Assembly: GCF_943373825.1 (NCBI RefSeq)
Contig: NZ_CALSBP010000002.1
Span: 1,663,501-1,727,500, forward strand
Reading direction: 5' to 3'
Length of the DNA: 64,000 nt
Source: Aquimarina spinulae
GTDB lineage: Bacteria; Bacteroidota; Bacteroidia; Flavobacteriales; Flavobacteriaceae
Of this stretch, positions 37,533 through 45,929 are shown one piece after another (the stretch's first letter is position 1; each line of letters starts with the position of its first letter). Under the pieces are notes generated by a model. It was not told the origin of the DNA. It was given only the letters and a program-made list of their open reading frames with translations, and searched no databases. A program made the translations under genes and the position numbers.

Positions 37533-38549
37533 CTAGTTTTCCCAAGCCATTTTAAACGCTGCATCTTCTAGTCTGTTTCCCTTTTCTACATCATTTACTG
37601 CATAATTAAAACCTGACCTAAGGCTGTACCCACCATATTCTCCATTTTTATTTAATGCAATAAATCCAACCTGAAGGTATTCAAGATCTTTATGGTTTTT
37701 ATGTACTTTATAAATTCTCTCTACTATTTCTTTACATGCTTCTGCAGGGGATTTACCTTGCCTCATTAATTCTACTACCATAGCACTTCCTGCAGTACGT
37801 ATCACAGCTTCACCTAAACCTGTTGCTGCAGCTGCTCCAACTTCATTATCCAGAAATAAACCGGCTCCAATTATTGGAGAATCTCCCACTCTTCCATGCA
37901 TTTTCCAGGCAGCACCACTCGTAGTACAAGCTCCCGATATATTTCCATCTTCATCTAAAGCCAGCATACTTATCGTATCATGATTTTCGATATTTATTAC
38001 CGGCTTATAATCAGATTTTTGTAACCATTCTTCGTATGCTTTTTTGGTTTCTGGAGTTAATAAGTTTTCTTTTTCAAACCCTTGATTTAATGCAAATTGC
38101 AATGCCCCCGATCCTGTAAGCATTACATGGGGTGTTTCTTCCATTACTTTTCTAGCTACAGAAATGGGATGTTTGATATGTTGCAAAAAGGATACAGCCC
38201 CACAATTACTATTGTGATCCATAATACAAGCATCCAAAGTGACATTACCTTCTCTATCAGGAAATCCTCCTATCCCAACACTTTGGTTTTTTGGATCTGC
38301 TTCTGTTACTCGAACTCCTTGTTCTACTGCATCCAATGCATTGCCTCCTTTACTTAATATTTTCCATGCCTCGTCATTGGCTGCAATACCATGATTCCAG
38401 GTCGAAATAACAATAGGCTTTACACTCTTTTTAATTTCTTTTTCTTCTTTAACAACAGCTGTTTCTCCTTCTTTTTCATTTGTGTTACAACCAAAAGTTG
38501 TTAGTATTAAAAAAAGTGATACGTAGCAATACTTAGTGTTAATTCTCAT
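37533..38549 (-). CDS. N4-(beta-N-acetylglucosaminyl)-L-asparaginase (glycosylasparaginase)
   Basis: N-terminal nucleophile hydrolase that splits the GlcNAc-asparagine bond of N-glycans, giving GlcNAc amine and aspartate. Exported lipoprotein (SLFLILTTFGCNTN, Cys21). The first possible codon (38555) is TTG, so the ATG at 38549, 2 bases behind the GH92 stop, is preferred. Autocleavage occurs before the nucleophile Thr192 in ENHDTISMLALDEDG; GRVGDSPIIGAGLFLD and AATGLGEAVIRTAG form the rest of the active site. SNCGAVSFLQHIKHPI marks the alpha subunit. Its place in this locus is strong evidence that true N-glycans (asparagine-linked) are the target. Confidence 0.93.
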   Translation of the reverse strand: MRINTKYCYVSLFLILTTFGCNTNEKEGETAVVKEEKEIKKSVKPIVISTWNHGIAANDEAWKILSKGGNALDAVEQGVRVTEADPKNQSVGIGGFPDREGNVTLDACIMDHNSNCGAVSFLQHIKHPISVARKVMEETPHVMLTGSGALQFALNQGFEKENLLTPETKKAYEEWLQKSDYKPVINIENHDTISMLALDEDGNISGACTTSGAAWKMHGRVGDSPIIGAGLFLDNEVGAAAATGLGEAVIRTAGSAMVVELMRQGKSPAEACKEIVERIYKVHKNHKDLEYLQVGFIALNKNGEYGGYSLRSGFNYAVNDVEKGNRLEDAAFKMAWEN

Positions 38550-38551
38550 AA

Positions 38552-40804
38552 TCAATATATTTTATTTACTTCTGGTAAGGATGAGTTTTTAAAGGCTTCA
38601 TCATTTGGAGAATTACTCATTTCAAATTCGAGAAATCCTCCATTTACAATTTCTTTATGTGTTATATACATACGATCAAGTGGCTCTCCATTTAATCTTA
38701 TGTTCTTAATATATGTATTCTCTTTAGATAGGTTTTTAGCCGTTATTAAAAAAGTTTTTCCTTCTGGTAATTGTATTTCAATATGCTCAAATATCGGTGC
38801 TGTAATATGATATACACCTTGTGCCGGATTTACAGGATAAAGCCCAAGGGAACTAAATATGTACCAGGATGACATCTGTCCACAATCTTCGTTTCCGCAA
38901 TGTCCATTGGGTTCATTTTTGTACTGCTCTTCTAAAATCTTATGGGTTAATTCCTGAGTTTTTGAAGGTTGATTTACGTAATTGTATAGATACGCTACAT
39001 GGTGACTTGGTTCATTACCATGTGCATATTGCCCTATCATTCCTGTACTAAAAATGGGTAGTTTATCTCCTGGTTTGGGATCATAAGAAAACATAGAATC
39101 TAACTTTTGTGTAAATCGTTCTTTTCCTCCTGTTTTTTTTATCAGCCCTTCTACATGCTGAGGTACAAACCAGTAATATTGCCAGGCATTACTTTCACAA
39201 TAAAAAGAGGTATATTCTTTTGGACTAAAGGGTGCTATAAATTTTCCTAAAGTATCTCTGGGTTGAATCCAGTTATTATTATCGTTATATAAATTTTTCC
39301 AGTTCTCAGAACGTTTCATAAAATATACATACTCCTCTTCTTTCCCTAAATCTTTTGCAAACATGGCTATACACCAGTCATCATAGGCATACTCCAGCGT
39401 TTTAGAAACAGACCAATTTTCATGATGCTCTCCTACTGGGATATACCCTAAATTCTTATAAATATCTATTTGCCTATCCTCTACCATAGCACTTTCTTTA
39501 CATGCTTTGTAAGCAAATTCGGCATCAAATTGAAAACCTTTAAAATATGCATCAACTATAACCGGAACGGCATGATATCCTATCATCATATTGGTTTCAT
39601 TTCCTTGCATAGACCATACTGGTAACACTCCTGTCTCCTTATAATGAGCCAGTATGGATTGGATCATATCAGGAACTCTTTCTTGCTGAATTATTGTATA
39701 TAAAGGGTGTGCTGCTCTAAAGGTATCCCATAACGAAAATGTATCATAACGATTAAATCCTTTGGCATTTACAATAGAATCGTTTGCTCCTTTATAATTT
39801 CCGTCAGGATCACTTAATAATGTTGGGGCCAACATAGATTGATACATCATTGTATAAAAAATACTCTTCTTATCCTTATCTGTAGTCGTAATGTGAATCT
39901 TTTGTAATTCACGTTCCCAAATGGCTTGCGCTTTTCTAATATAGTGATCAAAATCGAAGTCAGGAGCTTCTGTATTTAGTGATTCTTGGGCTCCCTTAAT
40001 ACTAGCTGTAGACAACCCGGTTTTAATAGTAACCTGTTCATTTTCTTCTGTGTTATAATGCAGTATAATTTTTGTATTTGTTCCTTGAACGGGAAGTGTA
40101 GTTAGTTCTTCATTTTTAAACACTTGATATGTCGTAAAAGGCTTTGAAAACTGCATTACAAAATAGACTCGTTGATCTTTTGCCCATCCAGTAGACATCC
40201 GATATCCCTGAATCGTTTTGTCATCTACTTTTTCAATGTAAGTATCAGTAGGTTTATCCCAGTTTATAGCATATCCCAGATCCACATGTATTGCTGTTGC
40301 AGTATCTTTAGGAAAGGTATATCTATGTATACCTACTCTATTGGTTGCTGTAAGTTCTGCTTTAATCCCATAATCTAATAAATCTACGGTATAATATCCT
40401 GGTGTAGCAAATTCTTTATCATGACTGTATGTAGAGAATGGTTTATAGTTGTTTTCTTTTATTTTTTTTGAAAACCTGCTATTTGTGGGCATTACCAAAA
40501 TATCATATAAATCTCCAGCTCCGGTCCCGGTAAGATGTGTATGAGAAAAACCGCTAATGATAGAGTCTTTATAGTAGTATCCTGCAATTCTATCCCATCC
40601 GGGAATTCCTATATCCGGACTCAACTGTACCATCCCAAATGGGAGTGTTGCTCCCGGGTATGTATTGCCGGGACCATCTGTTCCTATAAATGTATTCACA
40701 TAAGAAGTTAATGATTGTTCGGGTAGGTTTACTGAAACCTTCTCTTGATTGCAAGACCAAAACAATAGTAAAAGAATAATATGTGAATAGAATATTTTTT
40801 TCAT
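38552..40804 (-). CDS. GH92 exo-alpha-mannosidase lipoprotein (3)
   Basis: 750 residues, lipoprotein (IILLLLFWSCNQEK, Cys18). Clear GH92 motifs: NTFIGTDGPGNTYPGATLPF and GMVQLSPDIGIPGWDRIAGY, FSHTHLTGTGAGDLYDILVM, FSLWDTFRAAHPLYTIIQ, and the calcium/catalytic region GHCGNEDCGQMSSWYIFSSL near residue 650. Nearest in sequence to copy 4 (45930-48200), sharing GNEDCGQMS. Four GH92 paralogues in one locus allow stepwise trimming of mannose with different linkages. Confidence 0.93.
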   Translation of the reverse strand: MKKIFYSHIILLLLFWSCNQEKVSVNLPEQSLTSYVNTFIGTDGPGNTYPGATLPFGMVQLSPDIGIPGWDRIAGYYYKDSIISGFSHTHLTGTGAGDLYDILVMPTNSRFSKKIKENNYKPFSTYSHDKEFATPGYYTVDLLDYGIKAELTATNRVGIHRYTFPKDTATAIHVDLGYAINWDKPTDTYIEKVDDKTIQGYRMSTGWAKDQRVYFVMQFSKPFTTYQVFKNEELTTLPVQGTNTKIILHYNTEENEQVTIKTGLSTASIKGAQESLNTEAPDFDFDHYIRKAQAIWERELQKIHITTTDKDKKSIFYTMMYQSMLAPTLLSDPDGNYKGANDSIVNAKGFNRYDTFSLWDTFRAAHPLYTIIQQERVPDMIQSILAHYKETGVLPVWSMQGNETNMMIGYHAVPVIVDAYFKGFQFDAEFAYKACKESAMVEDRQIDIYKNLGYIPVGEHHENWSVSKTLEYAYDDWCIAMFAKDLGKEEEYVYFMKRSENWKNLYNDNNNWIQPRDTLGKFIAPFSPKEYTSFYCESNAWQYYWFVPQHVEGLIKKTGGKERFTQKLDSMFSYDPKPGDKLPIFSTGMIGQYAHGNEPSHHVAYLYNYVNQPSKTQELTHKILEEQYKNEPNGHCGNEDCGQMSSWYIFSSLGLYPVNPAQGVYHITAPIFEHIEIQLPEGKTFLITAKNLSKENTYIKNIRLNGEPLDRMYITHKEIVNGGFLEFEMSNSPNDEAFKNSSLPEVNKIY

Positions 40805-40861
40805 TTTTGGTATGAATAAGATTTCACAGATTTTGAAAACCTACTAAGTTCATATATCGAA

Positions 40862-41971
40862 TTACTTTTTTGATTTTTTAATTGCCTCTAGTTGTTCTTC
40901 TGTTATTGCATTTCCGTCAAAAAATGAAATCCCTGACGCTCCATTATCTTTTGCTAATTGTATAGCTTTTGATACATCATCTGCACTCATAGGAGGAAGA
41001 TATATTCCTGTATGCAATTTAGTTTGCTTTCCTTGCAGATCATTAACTCCTTGTTTGGTAGCAAAACCAATCCAATCTACCTCTTCGTTATAAAAGTTGT
41101 GATAAATCATAGGTAATACTTCATCTACATCCCATTTATCCCATCGTTGTCTAACCATATGATCTGCCATTTCGGGATATGGAAACACAGCTGCGGTTAA
41201 CTTTTTATCATATTTATGAGCAATTTCATAAGCCTCATCGACCACTCTTTTTATCTGGTTTAATCTAAATTGTTTCCACTCTATATCTATCGCAACATTT
41301 TTAGCTTCTTTTGGGTTTTTATGATGTTCTTGTTCAAAAGTTTTTATACATACATCACAATAGCAAAAATCAAACTCTGGCAGCTCTTCATCTTGTACTA
41401 AGTTATATTTTGGTAATAACCCTATAGGCAAATAGATATCTGGATATCGAATATAATCGAGATGTACACTGGTTATGCCTTCAACCTTTGCCAGTTGTTC
41501 TACTAATCCCAAAATATGTGCTCTGGATTCTTTTCTGGTAGGACATAACCACTGATAATAATCTACATATGGTCGTGTGTCGTGGCACGATTTACCTTCT
41601 CTGCTTACGGCATACCACTCTGGGTGCTCTAAAGCAACTTTGTCACCTGGTCGATTCATGGTAAACATCCAGGCATGCACTTCTAATCCTTCTTTTGTGG
41701 CTAAAGGGGTTAGTTTTTTTAACACTTCGGGATCAGCCAATGTATTTATCAATACTGCGTCTATGCCATTTTCTTTATATTTTTTGAACTCTTCTCTATA
41801 TTCATCATTTGATTTTGAGGGGTTCGCAGTAATCCAGGTCCAGTATTTAAATGATGTTGTCTTTACTTCTTCTACAACTTCTTTTACGATTTCTTCCTCT
41901 TTTTCAGTTTCGGTTTTACAACTAACACTAATAAATACACCACATAAGAGTATAATTTTGAGCATCTTCAT
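40862..41971 (-). CDS. Putative glycoside hydrolase lipoprotein, GHL10-like TIM barrel
   Basis: 369 residues, unclassified hydrolase. I choose the ATG at 41971, one base after the stop of the CBM9-like gene, because it opens with a lipobox signal (LKIILLCGVFISVSCK, Cys18); the frame is open to an ATG at 42001. An acidic linker of about 20 residues follows. The barrel contains FKYWTWITANPSKSNDEYRE, EGLEVHAWMFTMNRPGD, the signature SVHLDYIRYPDIYLP with Asp172, a three-Cys cluster (CYCDVC, 203-208), AAVFPYPEMADHMVRQRWDK and DEVLPMIYHNFYNEEVDW. These fit GHL10/PF02638-like hydrolases. Substrate unknown; in this locus it is a candidate for the missing endo-beta-N-acetylglucosaminidase (hypothesis). 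Confidence 0.8.
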   Translation of the reverse strand: MKMLKIILLCGVFISVSCKTETEKEEEIVKEVVEEVKTTSFKYWTWITANPSKSNDEYREEFKKYKENGIDAVLINTLADPEVLKKLTPLATKEGLEVHAWMFTMNRPGDKVALEHPEWYAVSREGKSCHDTRPYVDYYQWLCPTRKESRAHILGLVEQLAKVEGITSVHLDYIRYPDIYLPIGLLPKYNLVQDEELPEFDFCYCDVCIKTFEQEHHKNPKEAKNVAIDIEWKQFRLNQIKRVVDEAYEIAHKYDKKLTAAVFPYPEMADHMVRQRWDKWDVDEVLPMIYHNFYNEEVDWIGFATKQGVNDLQGKQTKLHTGIYLPPMSADDVSKAIQLAKDNGASGISFFDGNAITEEQLEAIKKSKK

Positions 41972-41972
41972 A

Positions 41973-43076
41973 TCAATCTTCTTTTTGGATAATTTTACCA
42001 TCTTCTTTAATAATAAACAGGTGTTTTGTATCTGGGCTTACCACTGTTATATTCCAACCTGTTTGGTGATTTTCTATGGTTTTAACAACTTTATTTCCAT
42101 CAACCAACAGATCATTGGCTTCTAGTTCTTTAAAAGTTTTTGCCCAACGGGTATTCTTTTTAAAATATTCCTTTTGTTTTCTATATAATTGATACAACAA
42201 TCGTTTTACTTTTTCATCTTCAGGAATTCTGAAATCATCATTTTCTCCTACTTCTTTTGAGGAAAAATATACATATCCCCAATCTTCGGGTTGATGCATA
42301 TTAATCACACCGATAGGAGACCAAACCCAATTGTATTCTGGTTTAAATTTTCCGTTATCATCTCGCTTTCTGGAGTATTTATTATTCTGAAGTTCAAAAT
42401 CCCAATTCACTCTGGAAAAATTAACTCTCCAAAACTTATCTTTCGGAATGTTTTTGTGATAATATGAGGTTTTAAACACTTTAAACGGAATAGCTATTTC
42501 TAGTATCCATCCTTTATCGGTATCGTGTGGGTTATTTATGGTTCCGTTTACTTTAACTGAAGATTTAAATCCATTCGCATCCCAATCGTTTAATACCGGG
42601 GTTCCTTCTCTATATGGTTTTGTAATAAACAAATCCCACAGCGTATTTAATGCATTAACTTCAAATTCATAATAATTATGAGTGTCATTATCTGGATCGA
42701 CAAAAATTTCGAAATCATTATTATAAAAAATAATAGTATCTTTTTGTTTAAGATTACCCCATACATGAGGTTCTTCCATTTCTGCCAAAAAGTAAAAATA
42801 CTCATCATCCCAAAGCATTTTTACAGTAGTTTTATATTTTGGGATTTTGCTTCCTTCAATATCTATAAAAAACTCTGTAGATTTTGCTTTACTCCAGGAA
42901 GATTCTAAGACAGATCCATCTATATCTATTGATTCTTTGGTATAATGTGCGATATAAGATTTTGGGGATACCTCATTTTTAACACTTTGCCCATAAACAA
43001 TAGTTGTTTTACTCAAAATTAATACTATGATACAAAGTATTTTATTGATTCTATTTTGAAAAAGTTTCAATTTCAT
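41973..43076 (-). CDS. Exported CBM9-like carbohydrate-binding protein
   Basis: 367 residues with signal peptide (ILCIIVLILSKTTIVYGQ). Residues about 40-240 form a family-9-type carbohydrate-binding fold: IDIDGSVLESSWSKAKSTEF, VKMLWDDEYFYFLAEMEEPH, NNDFEIFVDPDNDTHNYYEF and GWILEIAIPFKVF. The C-terminal part (ends VVSPDTKHLFIIKEDGK) has no recognised domain. No hydrolase motif, so it probably binds the glycan or protein substrate. It ends exactly one base before the GHL10-like gene, indicating tight coupling between the two. Confidence 0.85.
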   Translation of the reverse strand: MKLKLFQNRINKILCIIVLILSKTTIVYGQSVKNEVSPKSYIAHYTKESIDIDGSVLESSWSKAKSTEFFIDIEGSKIPKYKTTVKMLWDDEYFYFLAEMEEPHVWGNLKQKDTIIFYNNDFEIFVDPDNDTHNYYEFEVNALNTLWDLFITKPYREGTPVLNDWDANGFKSSVKVNGTINNPHDTDKGWILEIAIPFKVFKTSYYHKNIPKDKFWRVNFSRVNWDFELQNNKYSRKRDDNGKFKPEYNWVWSPIGVINMHQPEDWGYVYFSSKEVGENDDFRIPEDEKVKRLLYQLYRKQKEYFKKNTRWAKTFKELEANDLLVDGNKVVKTIENHQTGWNITVVSPDTKHLFIIKEDGKIIQKED

Positions 43077-43087
43077 TTTAACCTACT

Positions 43088-44056
43088 TTATAATGAATTT
43101 TCTTTAGTAAACTTAATAATTTCACTTATCCTTCCAAAAGCCAATGCGACCACGGTATCTGCTGCTCCATAATAAATAGCTACTTTATCTTGCTCAATAT
43201 CTTGTAGAGTTGCACAAGGAAATATCACATTAGGAACATCTCCTATTTGTTCATAGGTCACAGAAGGTGTTAAAAGGTATGGTTTTGTCCTGTACTTTAC
43301 CTTATCGGGGCTATTCTTATCTAAAATTGCAGCTCCCATAGCGTATCTAAATCCATTACATGTGTTTATTACCCCATGATAAAACATCAACCATCCTTCA
43401 TCGGTAAGAAAAGGAACAGATCCAGCCCCTATCTTAGTACATTGCCAACCACTTTCTTCAAAAGGAGCTACCTGCATTACGTTTCTATGTTCTCCCCAGT
43501 ACTTCATATCTGGGCTATAGCTGATAAATATATCGCCAAAAGCGGTATGCCCATTATCGCTTGGACGGCTTAACATTGCATATTTACCATTGATTTTTTC
43601 TGGAAATAATACTCCATTTCTATTGAAAGGTAAAAATGCATTTTCGCATTGAAAAAACTCTTTAAAATCAAAAGTATAAGCAATGCCAATAGTAGGTCCG
43701 TAATACCCATTACACCATGTAATCCAATATCTATCTTCAATAAAAGTAACTCGAGGATCATACTTGTAATCAGAGTCTATCATTTCTGTATTTCCTGCTT
43801 CCATGATAATAGGCTCTTCATTAATCTTCCAATCAATTCCGTTATGACTAAATCCTGTAAAAATATTCATCTGTACAGCTTTATTATCACATCTAAACAC
43901 TCCTGCATAACCATCATTATAGGGCACAACAGCACTATTAAATATACTATTAGAAGTGGGTATAGCATCTCTAGAGATGATGGGGTTTGCAGAATACCTC
44001 CAAATAGCCTCAGTGCATCCTTCAGGTTTATCCTGCCATGGTATTTCTTTTTTCAT
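43088..44056 (-). CDS. GH130 beta-mannoside phosphorylase
   Basis: Phosphorolysis of beta-1,4-mannosides, probably mannosyl-beta-1,4-GlcNAc, giving mannose-1-phosphate and GlcNAc, as in Bacteroides N-glycan use. No signal peptide, so cytosolic. The ATG at 44056 is chosen because the product then begins [14 protein letters not shown], like relatives; an ATG at 44089 would add 11 residues. Five-bladed propeller motifs: [60 protein letters not shown] and [20 protein letters not shown], plus [18 protein letters not shown] at the end. Neighbours: symporter 7-40 bases away. Confidence 0.92.
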   Translation of the reverse strand: MKKEIPWQDKPEGCTEAIWRYSANPIISRDAIPTSNSIFNSAVVPYNDGYAGVFRCDNKAVQMNIFTGFSHNGIDWKINEEPIIMEAGNTEMIDSDYKYDPRVTFIEDRYWITWCNGYYGPTIGIAYTFDFKEFFQCENAFLPFNRNGVLFPEKINGKYAMLSRPSDNGHTAFGDIFISYSPDMKYWGEHRNVMQVAPFEESGWQCTKIGAGSVPFLTDEGWLMFYHGVINTCNGFRYAMGAAILDKNSPDKVKYRTKPYLLTPSVTYEQIGDVPNVIFPCATLQDIEQDKVAIYYGAADTVVALAFGRISEIIKFTKENSL

Positions 44057-44095
44057 CGTATTTCTAGTATAAATATTACTACTTTTCAAAAAGTA

Positions 44096-45919
44096 TTATT
44101 TTGTCTTAAGTTTATCATACCATGTTCTCTTTAATATTACCGATGTAATAATCATTAATACTATCGCAAAAGCCAAGCTATAATATTCTTTTATAATTAA
44201 ATACATCGGCACCAGAACAAAGGTCATTTGCCAAATAATCCCAATACCGCAATTAAACATATCTCTCCAGAAGTTTTTATTAGGTAAAAAATCTGGATCT
44301 TCTTTTTGTATTGCATCAATAACTGGTTTCCACCATCCCCAGGGTTTGGTGGTTCTATAAAAGTTTTTTAGCACCTCTATATCATCTCGTTTTCCTAATA
44401 TTACTCCTAAAAAGCATCCAATAAAAGATATCAATAGGATGCCAGGAAATAAGTAAATGGCAGTTGTATCGGGAAAAATTCCGGGTACTATTGTTGCTGC
44501 AATAAGTCCTGCCAACATTCCTCCAAAATACCCATAAGAATTAAATCTCCACCATATCCACTTTAATACATTTGCTGCTGCATATCCTCCGTACAAAGCT
44601 GAGGTTAACCATATGGTAAGTTCATTAATAGATGATGCAAAAAAACCACCAATCACCCCTACTAATACGATAAGAACAGATGATAAATAACTGTATTTAA
44701 TATATGTTTTATCAGAAGCTTTCGGGTTGATATATTTCTTATAAATGTCATTAACTATATATGCTGGCGCTGCATTTATAAAAGCAGCAAATGTTCCCAT
44801 AAAAGCGGCTAATAAACCTGCCAACAATAGCCCTTTAAAACCTATTGGAACAAAGCGATGAATGGCCACTGGCAGTATGGTTTCAAAATCTACATCTATC
44901 CCTGCTTGTTGTAATTCTGGTCCTAAATACACCAAACCTAGTACAGCAAAGCCGGTGATCATTAAATACCTGGGTACGAAAAGGACAATGATTGTAAAAG
45001 CGCTCATTTTTGAAGCTTCGGCTTCATTTTTAGTAGACAAAACTCGTTGCATATCATAGCTGGGAACGGGGCCTGCAAGGCTGGCAAAAATACCTTTAAA
45101 GATCATCATCATAAATAGGAAACCAAATAAAGAAAATCCGTCTTTCTCTATCTTTTCGTTTACGCTATCGATATATCCGGTCCAATCCAAATCCAATTTC
45201 ATATCAAAGAATAAATTATTCCAGTTTTCTGGTGTGGCCATGGCAATTTGTTCTGTTGTAACAGTGGTAAAAGCAATATATCCAATAACCAAACATGAAA
45301 TGGTCATAATTACAAACTGAATGACTTCTGTTCCTACTACACTATACATTCCTCCTTTTAAAGTGTATAAAGTAGTTATGCCAATAATTATCAAAGCATA
45401 AGATTGCTCTGAAGCTACTACAAATAATCCAAGGTCTATAGATAAGTCCCAAGGAAAAAATACAATTGCAAATTTACCGATCCCTTCAAAAAAGTAGGCT
45501 ATAAAACCTAAAGTACTGATAACAGCAAAGATTGTTACTATGATATGAGACAATTTAGCACCCATGGCAGATCCGAATCTATAGGTTATCCACTGTGCTC
45601 CTGTCATCACATTTGACCTTCGTAACCATGCGGCCATAAAAATCATAATAAAAACCTGATTCCATACGGGCCATAACCAAGGGAGCCAGGCACTTTTCAT
45701 TCCGTAGACAAATAGAATAGTAACTGTCCACATCGTACCAGAAACATCAAACATCCCTGAAGCATTTGACAATCCGAGATAATACCAGGGTATTTCATTT
45801 CCGCCAAGGAAATACGATTTCATATCTTTTGATGCCTTCTTAGCAACATAAAATCCAAAAAGAAGAGTAATAATAATATAACATAGAATTATTACAATAT
45901 CTACGGTAGCTAGGTTCAT
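44096..45919 (-). CDS. Sodium:solute symporter (SSS family)
   Basis: Inner-membrane sodium-coupled transporter, 607 residues with about 13 membrane segments. Signatures: the first helix TVDIVIILCYIIITLLFGFY, YFLGGNEIPWYYLGLSNASG, TLYTLKGGMYSVVGTEVIQF and the conserved AGLLAAFMGTFAAFINAAPA. The C-terminal portion after residue 545 is long and contains a further pair of helices. Probable cargo: a di- or oligosaccharide (Man-GlcNAc, mannose or sialylated sugar) for the cytosolic GH130 enzyme encoded next. Specificity is inferred from context. Confidence 0.9.
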   Translation of the reverse strand: MNLATVDIVIILCYIIITLLFGFYVAKKASKDMKSYFLGGNEIPWYYLGLSNASGMFDVSGTMWTVTILFVYGMKSAWLPWLWPVWNQVFIMIFMAAWLRRSNVMTGAQWITYRFGSAMGAKLSHIIVTIFAVISTLGFIAYFFEGIGKFAIVFFPWDLSIDLGLFVVASEQSYALIIIGITTLYTLKGGMYSVVGTEVIQFVIMTISCLVIGYIAFTTVTTEQIAMATPENWNNLFFDMKLDLDWTGYIDSVNEKIEKDGFSLFGFLFMMMIFKGIFASLAGPVPSYDMQRVLSTKNEAEASKMSAFTIIVLFVPRYLMITGFAVLGLVYLGPELQQAGIDVDFETILPVAIHRFVPIGFKGLLLAGLLAAFMGTFAAFINAAPAYIVNDIYKKYINPKASDKTYIKYSYLSSVLIVLVGVIGGFFASSINELTIWLTSALYGGYAAANVLKWIWWRFNSYGYFGGMLAGLIAATIVPGIFPDTTAIYLFPGILLISFIGCFLGVILGKRDDIEVLKNFYRTTKPWGWWKPVIDAIQKEDPDFLPNKNFWRDMFNCGIGIIWQMTFVLVPMYLIIKEYYSLAFAIVLMIITSVILKRTWYDKLKTK

Positions 45920-45929
45920 TTAGAGTTGG

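Noticed and set aside
41577..42125. 182-codon plus-strand frame across two locus genes
   Set aside because: Antisense to the GHL10-like and CBM9-like genes, low-complexity Ser/Phe composition typical of shadow frames.
43649..44134. 161-codon plus-strand frame
   Set aside because: Antisense to GH130, with Ile/Ser-rich composition and no start context.
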